Assembly: GCA_003586115.2 (NCBI GenBank)
Contig: QVOM02000029.1
Coordinates: 25,967,139 to 26,031,138, forward strand
Reading direction: 5' to 3'
DNA: 64,000 bases
From: Salvator merianae
Taxonomy: Eukaryota > Chordata > Lepidosauria > Squamata > Teiidae
Within the stretch, counting starts at the first letter, position 1, and every line of letters starts with the position of its first letter. This document shows, piece by piece, positions 23,682-35,765 of the stretch. The translations under genes were made by a program, and so were the position numbers. The notes beneath the pieces were generated by a model. It saw only the letters and a list, made by a program, of their open reading frames with translations, was not told the origin of the DNA and made no database searches.

Positions 23682-24180
23682 AAGAATTAACTTTAAAGGT
23701 TGAACGTTACTGTTCACTGACTTGAAGGTAGGAACCAGAAATCTGCACAAAATCCCAAAGTGAACTTTCCTCCAGGGTGAACTCCATTTTTCAGCTGAAT
23801 GAATAATAGCAGGCGGGAGGAAGTTTAGGCAGATTTTATCCAAACAGCAACCTCCTTGCATTATAAAGCTATTTGTTGGACAGCAGCACCACCTACATTG
23901 TACATTCTTTCCTAGGATGAAATTGGTACATTAAATCCATGGCTAAAGATGCAATAGGCTTGTTGGAATACCATGACAAAATCCTTGGTCCTGCTTGAGG
24001 TTCACAGGGAAAGTCATTGCAACAAGCAGATCCTTTGTCGGTCATAGTAAATGAGATTCAATCAATCATTTCACTAAAACTTTATTATGGTCACAGAACC
24101 TTGCAAAAATGAGACACATACATAATAAGAACCTTGGAAAGCCCATAGATGTCCCTGCTGTGGAAGATAACAGCCATCTC

Positions 24181-24325
24181 ATGAATGAATGAATGAATGA
24201 ATGAATGAAATCAGAGCCATTGATGAGCTGAAGATCAGCAAAGCCTTTTTACTAAATCAACTCCTCCTCCTCCTCCTCCTCCTCCTCCTCCTCCTCCTCC
24301 TCCTCCTTCTCCTTCTCTTCCTCCA
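24181..24325 (+). repeat. (ATGA)n and (CTC)n microsatellites
   Basis: About seven ATGA units at 24181-24209, then about 16 CTC units from 24261. The poly-leucine open frame here is a microsatellite artefact. Confidence 0.9.
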
Positions 24326-24440
24326 GAGTACTGTAACACGCTGTATGTGGGGCTATCCTTGTATCTGGTCCAGAAGCTGGAGAACACAATGATCAGGCTG
24401 TTGAGTGAAGTGCCTAGTTATATAATAACATCTGTGCTTA
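24326..24440 (+). pseudogene. L2-like LINE RT fragment
   Basis: Translation reads CNTLYVGLSLYLVQKLEN, equivalent to the L2-clade block YCNALY.GL....KL that follows the RT domain. The same block occurs at 53190-53390 and, partly, at 37960. Only about 35 residues are recognisable. Confidence 0.55.
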
Positions 24441-25375
24441 ATGGGCCTTGTTGTTTGTCACAAACCAGAAAGGGGATTTATGGGGTTCAAGATGGAATCA
24501 AATTCCCCCAGAAAGTTTGAGGCCAACAGGCAATCTAGTGGAACTCCACAAACCCTCCTGATTCATGCCAAACCAGATTTATTTAGAACTGGATCAGCAT
24601 TCTTGATTTGAATCAGATTTTCTTCCACAAGTGAGAGGATTTGAAGGATTGCACCTCAAACCTTAGGAAAGGCTTATAGATGGGTTTTTTTTGTGAGTTG
24701 CTCATCATCTGGCTACATTCCACTCTCATGTGGATACAGCCTAAGTTCCAATAATTAGAGATAGGAAATATGCTGTTTCTGCAGTTATCTACTACTGTCT
24801 AGCATGTCTGGTACATTTTTCATAATTTTGTAAATTTCTGATTTATTGCCCTTTGTACCTTTTTTAAATTAAACAGTCCCAATTGTAGGTTTATTTCTAC
24901 TTATTTTTTTATTATTTAAAAGACATATATCTTTTATCATTATATAAAAATGAAAGAAACCTATGTGAAAACATTATTAAAAACAATGGCTTAAAGAAAA
25001 AAATGCATTTATATTGAGTAGGCTTTGAATCAATAGATATCTAAAATATGTTATTGTAAATGCCTCACAAATGTTAGAAAGAAGTGCATTCTGAATAAGA
25101 GACTCAGTCACCACCATGAAGAAGGCCCAGCTGTAAGGTCTTACAGATTAGGACAGGTGATCTGTTAAATGACCTGGATCCAAGTTAAAATGAATTATGC
25201 AGACTTGGTTCCCACTTTGTTTCTTCCTGAAATCTGTGAGAAAACCTCTACTTCAATAGAAAACTCCATCTGTGCAGATGTTCTAATTTCCTGGCTCTGT
25301 TCAAAATGCCAATAAAATCATTATTATTAGTTCATGACCGATTCTAATATGAATAATGAAGAATGTGGTTTACAG
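24441..25375. other. unannotated, no gene seen
   Basis: AT-rich sequence; nothing recognised. Confidence 0.5.
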
Positions 25376-26193
25376 TAGGGGTGTGCACGAAGGCACTTTC
25401 CCCTTTTCGCTTCGCATTCCTGCGAAGCTACGGGGCTTCGTTTTCGCACGAAAAAATATGTGCGAAAATGAAGCCCTTCGTCTTCGCCGCGACCGGAAGC
25501 AGAGAAATTAAGGCGAAGGAAAGATTCTTTGCCTTGATTTCTCTGTTTCCGATGGCGCTTGCCTCTCTCTCATTCCCCCCCCCCCAGTCTGTCAGTGTGC
25601 GCGTGGGACTGACAGACTAGGGGAATAAGGGACAGCGAGCGGGAGAGGAGGGAGATCAACGCAAAGGAAGGGAATCCCTTCCTTGTGCAGGTCTCCCCCG
25701 TCTCCCGCCGGCTGAGTCAGGCGGTGAGAGGAGAGGAGGGCGATCAACGCAAAGGAAGGGAATCCCTTCCTTGCGCTGGTCTCCCCCCTCTCCCGCCGGC
25801 TGAGTCAGGCGTCGAGAGGAGAGGAGGGCGATCAACGCAAAGGAAGGGAATCCCTTCCCTGCGCTGGTCTCCCCCCTCTCCCGCCGGCTGAGTCAGGCGG
25901 CGAGAGGAGAGGAGGGCGATCAACACAAAGGAAGGGAATCCCTTCCTTGCGCTGATTTCCCTCCTCCCCCGCTCGCTGTCTCTCATTTCCCCTAGACTGT
26001 CAGCGCGCGCGCTGACAGCCTAGGGGGATGAGACAGCGGCAAATTGTGAAGGTCCCGAAATGCATCGAAAATTGAGGGACCTTCGCAATTCGAATTTCGT
26101 AATCTTTGTTGCCCTTCGCATTCGATGCGAAGGGAACAGAATCACGAAATTCGACGAAAATCCGAGTGGCACGAAACTTCGTGCACACCCCTA
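25376..26193 (+). mobile_element. T-hAT element A (818 bp)
   Basis: Starts TAGGGGTGTGCACGAAG and ends CTTCGTGCACACCCCTA, with a perfect 8-bp TSD GTTTACAG (25368-25375 and 26194-26201). Terminus and TSD length are typical of hAT transposons. The whole element is a chain of hairpins. The left arm folds on CGCACGAAAAAATATGTGCG, and the right arm has CCCTTCGCATTCGATGCGAAGGG. The centre holds about four 88-bp units (25640-25960). Strongly CpG-rich against an AT-rich background. No transposase or credible coding frame. Confidence 0.88.
25640..25960 (+). repeat. 88-bp tandem array, about 4 units
   Basis: The marker GCTGAGTCAGGC recurs at 25711, 25799 and 25887, exactly 88 bp apart. Each unit is itself a quasi-palindrome: GAGGAGGGCGATC pairs with GATTTCCCTCCTC-type sequence around AAGGAAGGGAATCCCTTCCTT. 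Confidence 0.9.
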
Positions 26194-26681
26194 GTTTACA
26201 GTCTTAGTGCAATGAAATAGTGTGGTAGATTGTGGAGTAGCAAAAATGTGTTAAAATTTTTGAATTATTTCAAAGTTTGAATGGAAACAGAAGGTCAGAA
26301 TCTGTACAATTTAAATTTTATATTAACAAAATTGAAACCATTTAAACACTAGTGGTTATTTTTTAAAAAAATGTAGGGTGAGTATGAAGACGAATTGTTG
26401 AGAAATGTGGACAGGTTTATCATTCCATTCTTTCATTAATGTTTTTTAAAATATGTTTTAATTTCCCTGTCTGAAGTTTCAACAATATGCTTGTTTCCAA
26501 AGTTTGTCTTCCTTACTTTTTTTTTCTTTTTTAGTACCTTAAATTCTGCAAAAACAAAACAAAACCCCCAAAACTTTCAGTATCTACGGAAAGTTTAGGG
26601 TTTACAATTCAGAATTAGCCTGTAGAGAGAAGGAAGAAAGATTACAAATTTACTCCTAATTGTCATAATGGACGCATTTTT

Positions 26682-27144
26682 GGACATTTTTGCACTAATT
26701 AGTTTGTTCTAGCATAGTAATCTACCACACAGTGTGGACACTGTTTACACTGTGTGGCCCTAGTTACTTACCAAAAGCAGGCTACTGGCATTCGCTATGT
26801 GAATGCCAGTAGCTGTGCCTGATCCTGACCATGGCAGTGGCCAGGAAGTGGTTGACCGCTGCCGTTGTGATCAGTAGGGTAGTGCAGCATGCAGGCAAAG
26901 GCAGGCATAATCAGTTTATTGCACTAGTCCAGTCACCATGCATCCAAGTAAGTATGAATGCACCTTACTGGAAGGTGATTATCACCTCCTGGTAAGGTTG
27001 TGGTGTACAAATTTGTGCTCCACAGGTAGGAGTGATCAGAAGTGGCTGTAGCCTGCTCCCGGCCACTTGGGCCTCCATAAAGTGCGGAAGCACTTGGCAA
27101 GCAAGCATTCTTGACACTTGCTAGCAACAAGTCTGAAAAGACCC
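26682..27144 (+). mobile_element. H3-related MITE, long subfamily
   Basis: About 463 bp. Starts GGACATTTTTGCACTAATT and ends GTCTGAAAAGACCC. Interior blocks (GCATTCGCTATGTGAATGCC, ACCATGGCAGTGGCCAGGAAG) match 12686 and 17330. Its end lies only 19 bp from T-hAT element B. Confidence 0.6.
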
Positions 27145-27163
27145 CCTGTTAAAGAGAGTGTTG

Positions 27164-29367
27164 TAGGGGTGTGCACGAAGGCACTTTTCCCCTTTCGCTT
27201 CACATTCCTGCGAAGCTACGGGGCTTCATTTTCGCACGAAAAAATATGTGCGAAAATGAAGCCCTTCGTCTTCGCGGCGAAGATTTTCGCCTCGACCTGA
27301 AGCAGAGGAATCAAGGCGAAGAAAAGATCCTTCGCCTTGATTTCTCTGTTTCCGATGGCGCTCGCCTCTCTCTCATTCCCCCCCCCCAGTCTGTCAGTGT
27401 GCGCGTGGGACTGACAGACTAGGGGGAATGAGAGACAGCGAGTGGGAGAAGAGGGAAATCAACGAAAGGAAGGGAAACCCTTCCTTTCGCTGATCGCCCT
27501 CCTCTCCCGCCGGCTGAGTCAGGCAGCGAGAGGAGAGGAGGGAGACCAAGGCAAAGGAAGCGAACCCCCTCCTTCCGCTGATTGCCCTCCTCTCCCGTCG
27601 GCTGAGTCAGGCATCGAGAGGAGAGGAGGGAGACCAAGGCAAAGGAAGGGAACCCCTTCCTTTCGGTGATCGCCCTCCTCTCCCGCCGGCTGAGTCAGGC
27701 GGCGAGAGCAGAGGAGGGAGATCAAGGCAAAGGAAGGGAACCCCTTCCTTCCGCTGATCGCCCTCCTCTCCCGCCGGCTGAGTCAGGCGGCGAGAGCAGA
27801 GGAGGGAGACCAAGGCAAAGGAAGGGAACCCCCTCCTTTCGCTGATCGCCCTCCTCTCCCGCCGGCTGAGTCAGGCGGCGAGAGCAGAGGAGGGAGACCA
27901 AGGCAAAGGAAGGGAACCCCTTCCTTCCGCTGATCGCCCTCCTCTCCCGCCGGCTGAGTCAGGCGTCGAGAGGAGAGGAGGGAGACCAAGGCAAAGGAAG
28001 GGAACCCCTTCCTTTCGGTGATCGCCCTCCTCTCCCGCCGGCTGAGTCAGGCGGCGAGAGCAGAGGAGGGAGACCAAGGCAAAGGAAGGGAACCCCCTCC
28101 TTCCGCTGATCGCCCTCCTCTCCCGCCGGCTGAGTCAGGCGTCGAGAGCAGAGGAGGGAGACCAAGGCAAAGGAAGGGAACCCCCTCCTTTCGCTGATCG
28201 CCCTCCTCTCCCGCCGGCTGAGTCAGGCGGCGAGAGCAGAGGAGGGAGACCAAGGCAAAGGAAGGGAACCCCCTCCTTCCGCTGATCGCCCTCCTCTCCC
28301 GCCGGCTGAGTCAGGCGGCGAGAGCAGAGGAGGGAGACCAAGGCAAAGGAAGGGAACCCCCTCCTTTCGCTGATCGCCCTCCTCTCCCGTCGGCTGAGTC
28401 AGGCATCGAGAGGAGAGGAGGGAGACCAAGGCAAAGGAAGCGAACCCCCTCCTTCCGCTGATTGCCCTCCTCTCCCGTCGGCTGAGTCAGGCATCGAGAG
28501 GAGAGGAGGGAGACCAAGGCAAAGGAAGGGAACCCCTTCCTTTCGGTGATCGCCCTCCTCTCCCGCCGGCTGAGTCAGGCGGCGAGAGCAGAGGAGGGAG
28601 ATCAAGGCAAAGGGAACCCCCTCCTTCCACTGATCGCCCTCCTCTCCCACCGGCTGAGTCAGGTGTCGAGAGCAAAGGAGGGAGACCAAGGCAAAGGAAG
28701 GGAACCCCTTCCTTTCGGTGATCGCCCTCCTCTCCCGCTGGCTGAGTCAGGCGGCGACGGCAGAGGAGGGAGAACAAGGCAAAGGAAGGGAACCCCCTCC
28801 TTCCACTGATCGCCCTCCTCTCCCACCGGCTGAGTCAGGTGTCGAGAGCAGAGGAGGGAGACCAAGGCAAAGGAAGGGAACCCCCTCCTTTCGCTGATCG
28901 CCCTCCTCTCCCGCCGGCTGAGTCAGGCGGTGAGAGCAGAGGAGGGAGATCAAGGCAAAGGGAACCCCCTCCTTTCGCTGATCCAGGCGGTGAGAGCAGA
29001 GGAGGGAGATCAAGGCAAAGGGAACCCCCTCCTTTCGCTGATCACCCTCCTTTCCCGCCGGCTGAGTCAGGCAGCGAGAGCAGAGGAGGGAGACCAAGGC
29101 AATGAAAGGTAACCCCGTCCTTCCACTGATCGCCCTCCTCTCCAGCTCGCTGTCTCTCATTTCCCCTAGACTGCCAGCGCGCGCGCTGACAGCCTAGGGG
29201 GATGAGACAGCGGCAAATTGCGAAGGTCCCGAAATGCATCGAAAGTTGAGGGACCTTCGCAATTCGCATTTCGTGATCTTTGTTTCCCTTCGCATTCGAT
29301 GCGAAGGGAACCAAATCACGAAATTCGACGAAAATCCGAGTGGCACGAAACTTCGTGCACACCCCTA
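27164..29367 (+). mobile_element. T-hAT element B (2,204 bp), array-expanded
   Basis: Same termini as element A, with a perfect 8-bp TSD GAGTGTTG (27156-27163 and 29368-29375). The left arm (to about 27440) and right arm (from about 29140) match A closely and in the same orientation. The size difference lies in the tandem array between them. Different TSDs show that A and B are separate insertions although only 971 bp apart. It is non-coding. The many 60-140-codon frames offset by 88 bp are read from the array and are not genes. Confidence 0.9.
27440..29140 (+). repeat. 88-bp tandem array, about 19 units
   Basis: GCTGAGTCAGGC recurs at 27513, 27601, 27689, 27777, 27865, 27953, 28041, 28129, 28217, 28305, 28393, 28481 and 28569 (all 88 bp apart). 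It then recurs at 28653 (84 bp), 28741, 28829, 28917, a shortened unit near 28977, and 29061. 88 is not a multiple of 3, so reading frame rotates between units. Variants recur in blocks: the pair GTCGGCTGAGTCAGGCATCG at 27598 also appears at 28388 and 28476. This suggests segmental duplication or gene conversion within the array. Confidence 0.92.
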
Positions 29368-29589
29368 GAGTGTTGTCTTTTCTCATTTCCTATTTGTGCC
29401 TTGCACAGTCTGGGGGAAAAATCACTAAGTAGATCAAAACAAATGCCAATGAACATGTGCTATAAATAAATAAGCTTAATGTTAAAAATTGTTTGATTGT
29501 TTCATTGGACTAGAAGTGGCCAGTTTCTGCTCCCAACATAACAGTAGTATACATATAGTATGCAAATGATTTGACTATAGACTTTTAAT

Positions 29590-29700
29590 ATTACAATCAG
29601 TAAGTTAGTTAGTTGTATTCTATCTTGCTATTCCCCCAAGGTCTCAGGGTGGTTCATTATAAATTTTCATCACATAATAAGAACAAAATTTTAATTTAAT
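29590..29700 (-). mobile_element. L2-like LINE 3' tail or derived SINE, fragment
   Basis: TTCTATCTTGCTATTCCCCC…GGTCTCAGGGTGGTTCATTATAA resembles the 3' UTR and tail in the minus-strand copy at 63455-64000. Confidence 0.4.
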
Positions 29701-30685
29701 CCAGTGGCAGTGCAATTCTGGAGGGAAACTGTCATTTCAACGAAATGACTTGCTCGATCCTGTCCCTAAGTTACATATAAAAATCCATAGCCATTCCACA
29801 GTGTAATGTGTGTTATTTTGCAATCCCATCTATACTTGTGTAATTTACTATAACCACTTCACTATTTTGACTCAGTTACCTCAGAAAATATCACTGCAGA
29901 GCAATGTAAGTATTGATGCTCAGGGTAATATTTTCAGGACTCATTCATTGGATCTGCTTTATTGATCCAGAAGCAAAGCAGTCAGTAACTCTTCACAGAG
30001 TAGAGTATATTTTCTATGATGCCCATAGGCCCATAGTTACTAAAAAAGAAGCGTTCTTCGGCTGTGATCACACCTTAGCTATAAAGCTGCTTCAGCTCTT
30101 CTTCTGCTCTCAGGGCCCAGATCCCCAACTGAGCTGGGAAAAGGATTATTCTTTAACTGGATTTTGTCAGCACTCAGGGCATTTCACCCCATTAGTTTTT
30201 AGTTAACTTTTAAAATTGTTATCCAAAGAAGGCCAGATTTTATGGGTGCCCTAGAGGGGTGGTACCATTGTCTCCCATCCGGTTTCTCATCTTTGCCTCA
30301 TTCCACTCTTATTACCTTTTGATTCTTCCCCATTAAGCCTCCATTTTGTATAATTTTGCAAAATAAGAAAAGCACAAATGTGGAGGTAGGGAGGTCCCCT
30401 CCTCCATCACTGTTGTCTTGCACTTGAGCAAGGTTGAACACTTTGACATTTCCATCCATCCCCCGCTGCTTGCTCACTTGCCTGCATCTGCCTTAAATCC
30501 TTCTTTTCACCTCCCCTCTCCTCCCTGACTTCAACACTCCAAGTATCTGGTCCTGTACACAGTTGCTCTCTCAGTCCTCTCTACCGCCCTACAAGAACTC
30601 ACCTGATTCAGGACTCACCTGATTTCTAACAAACATTTCTAAATCCTATTTTAGGAATCAAAGAGAATACAACTTCAATTTATGT

Positions 30686-30720
<35 letters not shown>

Positions 30721-32894
30721 ACCCCATCCACATGTGATGGGATGGTGGACCTGGGGCTGGCTAGGGGGGCAGATACCTGCAAATCCAATCTTTTGAAAGG
30801 GGCAAAGTTTCTGTAAACTAGAATTGTCTGCATTGAGGTCAACCCCTTTGAAAAAAGTCACATGGAGGTAATTGGGATCAACCTCTAATTCCCAGAAAGA
30901 CTTTGAGTCTTTTTGCACTTTCCTTTGTTCTAGAAGAGAATTGTTACACACCCTCATCAGAAATATGAATTATTAAAGGTATGTGGTTGCTAAAGACAGG
31001 GAGCCGTCTCCTGCCTGTGCTTAGATGAAGTGGATCTGACATACCGAAAGCATAAGGAAGGACTAGAACAGCCTGAAATTCTTATGCCAGAGTAACTCTA
31101 TTTTGAGCAGAAAAGTCAAGCCTCAATAATATTGGGAAACCTTTTTCCTTTTGCTCACTCCCCCCACCATCTGCCTGCAGACATAGGCATACACATCTGC
31201 CAAAATATTCAAGACAAGCAATCAATACTAAAAGGCTGGCTTGCTTTCTGGACAAGTGGAAGCTCTGAGATCTGGTACAAATTGGTACAATTCCAATCAA
31301 AAATGTTAAATAATGTTAAAAGGTGTAATTACTGGCATACCAAATTTTGAGCAAAATGCATTATCTAGGTGAGAAATCAGGAATGCAGCTATCAAGAATA
31401 TTGGTCAACACTGATTGGATTTGGGGTAAATATGTCACTACTTGAGTGGCTTTCTTCCAGTATACAACCCCATTGTCATTATCTGCCACAGTAATCAAAA
31501 GGGCATCACTCAGAGGTGTGCCAGCTGCTCAGTACGCATACAACCAGGACTACACATCACATTGCACAAGCAATATCTCTTCACATGACCCCAAAATTAT
31601 ATTTCTTCTGTTTCGCTTCCCCATAGAATAACCTCAGATCAGGTTTTCCTCCACCTTTCTAGATGGTCCCTGAGTCTAGGTCACAGTCCCATTATGAGAA
31701 ATAATAATAAAAGTGACGCAAAGGTAGAGAACAGCATGGTCCTCCATCCACCCTCTTTCTGGTGCTTGATCTTCAACATCAGAACCAAGTCCTACACCAT
31801 CTATTGTAAGCTATGCCACTGCATTGTAACCAGATTTTGAATCTCCTGCTCTGCTCCTGGGCTGAATTTTGCCACTGCCAAGAGAGTTGTGTTAGGAGAT
31901 GTTCTCAGAAATATGGATTATAAAAATATTTTTTGAGCAAAAGACAGGAAACTGACTTTTGCTAAAGGCCCGTCTATAGGTGAATTGGATTTAATAATTT
32001 ACAAGCATAGGAATGGACCATTTGGGAATGACATTTCTATGTCAGACTGGCTCCATTTGCATAGGAGAACCAAAACCTTATTTTAAACTGCAAAAGTAGT
32101 TTGTTTGTTTTTCCCCTTTACTTCTAACTCTCCCCCCCCCCCCGCTATAAGCAAACAAAGAGAAAAGGAAATAATAACTGTCGGTCCTTAACTAGAAGAC
32201 TGAGTAATCAGATTTAAAAGACTCTGGTACCTTCCAAATAATATAAGAAGCAAGTGTCTGCCTAAAGTTTAGTATCAATTAACAGACCTTAAAAGAGGCT
32301 GTGCTGACCTTTAGAATAGGATCAATTACAAGAGTAACTTCATTTAAATAGATGTGTTCCTCTGGACTGCAACAATCAAGGATGTTGGACCAATTCAATG
32401 GAACAAGACTTGAGTTAACAGATTACCATTAGGAAAAAGTTTATTTTACTATGTCACACCATTATCTAGTTTTGTGAATAGTAGTTACGTGCTATCAGTA
32501 AAGTATTGACAGCTTCCAAAAGTGCAACTGTCCCTAGACATGTACACATCTGGTTGTACAAGTCACTCAAGTTTTACAATAAGCACACATACTTTTTCCA
32601 CACAATTTTAAAAGCACGTTGCTTCTGATTCGGGGATTACACAGGGGTGTATTGGGTCATGTTTAACCACAACTTTTTAGAAGGATCCAGTTTGATGTCA
32701 CAGTTCCTTTATTTAGAGTAGCATAAAATGGCCCCTAGATGGAACCTGGTATGGTTTTCCATTCACCCTTTACTCCAGCACAAGATTCATAGCACCGAAA
32801 TGAAGTACCACACTACAAGCCATTGTCTTTGTTTTTGAATTTGCTGTGAAATATTCTGTATTGAGAGAGAAGCCTGTTGTTTTTTTTAATCCGT
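29701..32894. other. no gene seen; one (TC)n tract
   Basis: Contains (TC)n at 30689-30717 and short homopolymers. No credible coding exon, RNA gene or recognisable mobile element was found in these 3.2 kb. Confidence 0.45.
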
Positions 32895-33201
32895 GGCCAT
32901 TTTCACACTTACAACAGTATAACATTTTAATTAGCAGGATTTGGGCTGGCCAGGATCTGGTATGGTGATAAGTATTCACACTACTCAGCAATGGAACAGT
33001 TTACAAGCTAGGAATTTTCATTCCTAGCCTTTGGAGACCTTGAAGATCAATCCCAAGACCAGTGCAAGCTTCAGGGCAGTGTGGGGGCTGCTCTGAACAA
33101 ATGCTGTCATGCAGATGGTGCTATTCCAGGCCACACCATGTTGTGGTCCAAACCAATGGGCCTCACTAGTCCAGATTACAACAGGTTTACAAGCATGTAG
33201 C
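32895..33201 (-). mobile_element. H5-type MITE, partial
   Basis: Starts GGCCATTTTCACACTTACAAC. Shares AAGCTTCAGGGCAGTG.GGGGCTG and ATGCAGATGGTGCTATTCCAG with 20640-20961. The right end is weak. Confidence 0.45.
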
Positions 33202-34221
33202 CTGACTTTTGGTTCAATTTGTAGCCCTAGGTGATGGGAACTTTTCTGTGCAATCTGGATGGTGCATGGGGAACATCACAAAGCTCCAGGTGTTTACCAG
33301 CATCCCTTCCACCTTCACACAAGTTCATAATTAAGTTGACTTCATCAGTCCCAACTGCCACCTTGTCTGCATGGAGTTCCTCTCTCAGTCACATGCAAAG
33401 CAAACAAAAGTGTGTGGATGTGAGAGCTGTAAGCTTCTTTGTTCCCAAAGCCTCTCAAATTCCCTGCTGAATTTCTTTTCTTATTCATCCTTTCCAGAAT
33501 AAATCATTATGCAACAGAGAAAGGTGTAATTCATCTTCTGTTCTCTTTCATTCTCTAGTCTTACAAAAAATATCCCCAGCAGAATATTATTTCTAAGGCT
33601 ATGAAAATGATGCTGTAATAAGGCTGTGTGTTTGGACGCTTATTTGTAATCAACTTTCATTCTAACCTCTGTGCTCATCATATATATTTCTCTATGCACC
33701 TTTGGATACAATCAGCCATGGGCTACATTATTGAAATTTAAATTAATTGAGGAATATTGATGAAGCTATTAAGCTACATTTGGATTGTAAAGATGCATGC
33801 AGGAACATTAAGGGATATTGAAACTACCGATGAAAACCTGTGGCTTTTTTTTTTTCAATTTGTTATGCTCCTCTTGTTAACCAAGAGGCACACTATGAGC
33901 TGGATTTTATGGATAAATGTGTGAAGATTATTTACTTGGATGTATTATATTTGCTGTCCTGCTCTGTTCTCCCTTAGCAAGAGGCAAGCTAAGGCTTATA
34001 CATATTTGGAGAAAGGCATGCCTTTTGCTAATGGAAACAATTCTCTCAGATTTCCACAAATATGCATGCTACCTATCAATTTATAGTGGCTGAAAAGCAA
34101 AACTATTGAATAAGTTGAAAGGATAAAGTCTTCCCTTGCATAGTATGGGTTTGTACAATATTCTTTTCCTTTTATACAGTTGCTATTACTTCTCCTTACA
34201 TAGTTGGTAAAATAAGACTTA
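33202..34221. other. unannotated, no gene seen
   Basis: Nothing recognisable; AT-rich. Confidence 0.5.
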
Positions 34222-34811
34222 GGCCTGTTCGCACTTGCCTCCGTAGAATGGTCTCATTAGTAGGCTTCAGACCAGAGAGGTTGGAGTCTGCTGAGTGCCG
34301 TACACACTTATAGCCAGAGAAACAGACTTCAAGTTGATCAGCAGAGGGAGCGGTGCAGATGGGAATTCCCTAGACAGGAAATGAGGTCACGAACCATAGA
34401 GGCACCGATGCCTAGATAGGTCTAGCAATCCGAACCATAGAGTACTGCTTTGCAGCTAGAGGGGCTCCTTTTGGAGCTGGCTTCGCAACGGCAGCCAGGC
34501 TGCAAAGCCCAAAGGGGAAACCCGGTTATGGAGCAGCAGACCGGGTTATGAAGCAGCGGACCATGCCTGCGCAGCCATGCCAGCCCCTCCCCGCCACCAT
34601 TTCAAACCAGGAAGGGAGTGCGAAAGGACCTTCCCTGATCTTCACTCGATCACGCAAGTCAGAATGAAGACAGGTAATTACTTGTCTTGCTTTACCCAGC
34701 ATCAGGTTCCGATTGGGAGAGGCGTGGTTCAGATCAGGGGAGGCACGTGCCCACCACAGTGCGAAGCCTCCGTTCCAGCAAACGGACTACGGGGGTAGTG
34801 TGAACAGGCCC
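34222..34811 (-). mobile_element. H4 MITE, CpG-rich
   Basis: 590 bp. Starts GGCCTGTTCGCACTTGCC and ends GTAGTGTGAACAGGCCC. Flanks TTA and TTT (one mismatch). Interior landmarks shared with 38047 and 42590: TCGATCACGCAAGTCAGAAT, GTAATTACTTGTCTTGC.TTACCCA.CATCAGG and GATCAGGGGAGGCACGTGCC. Confidence 0.7.
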
Positions 34812-35252
34812 TTTGTGTGTCAAAGCAATCTTAGAAACTTGGCATTTTGTGATTTGGTCTCTAAAATACACTTAGTTGAGGTTGTTTTTGCATAAAGGGT
34901 GAGAAGAACTACTCAGACCAACATGTGAGTGGCTGCTCACAGTGCTTTATGGCTGTTTTGTGGCCTTTAAAGGTTAAGGTCCATGCCGTGCACTTACAAT
35001 GCTAGCTGTTTGAGGCTACTGTGGACTGACTTGATGAACCAGATGGTTACTACAGTGACATTCTCATGATGAGACACTCTGAGAGAAAAAACCCCATTTC
35101 CACATCAGAATGCACTGCCTATTGTCTTGGAATAGTATCTGGGGTTTTAGGGTAGGGGACATTTTTCTGCCCTGTCCTAAGATCAACTCTCTGGCACTCC
35201 CAAAGATAGGTATAGACAAAGACTTACGTTGGATCTTCTCTATCGAATCCTT

Positions 35253-35755
35253 GGGCCTGTTCACACTTTGTGAGAGGAACATTCCTGTCCATTCGCTAGC
35301 AAGGTGCATTCGCCCCTGCAACGGAATCATCAGTCTTGAAACTCACCAAACCCCACCTGATGCTCACCTGAAGCTGAGTAAGGCTGGTGAAGGAAATTGC
35401 AGTCTGGAAGCTGACTTGTGTGATCAGGTGTAAAACAAGGCAGCTGCATTAGCATGACTTTTGGGTTTGAAATGGCAGTGGGCAGGTGCCAGTGAGGCTG
35501 CACAGGTGCCGTCCAATGCTTTGCAACCCAGTTTGCACTTTCAGTTTTTCACCCCAGCTGCCATTTCAAAGACAACTTGAATGGAACTGCTGTGGCTTCG
35601 GAAACAGCTCCCTAACTAGCGCATTCCCATTTGCACTGCTTCCCCTGCTGGTCAGCTCACAAACTGTTCCATTGCTGACAAGTGTCAATACTCATCAGCT
35701 TACCTGACCCTGTCCAGCCTGAACTCTGCTAATTAATATGTTTTGCTATTGCATT
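35253..35755 (+). mobile_element. H4-related MITE
   Basis: Begins GGGCCTGTTCACACTTTGTG. Shares CACCTGATGCTCACCTGAAGC, GTGTGATCAGGTG and GTGCAGATGG-type blocks with the copy at 49492-50116. The right terminus is not clear. Confidence 0.55.
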
Positions 35756-35765
35756 GTCTTACTAT

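Noticed and set aside
24201..24392. Open frame with a poly-leucine run, signal-peptide-like
   Set aside because: It is a translation of a (CTC)n microsatellite followed by an L2-like fragment.
27440..29140. Regular 88-bp repeats resembling a CRISPR-like array or a repeat-protein gene
   Set aside because: Units are contiguous with no unique spacers and lie within hAT-type termini. 88 is not a multiple of 3, so no continuous repeat protein is encoded. The context is eukaryotic.
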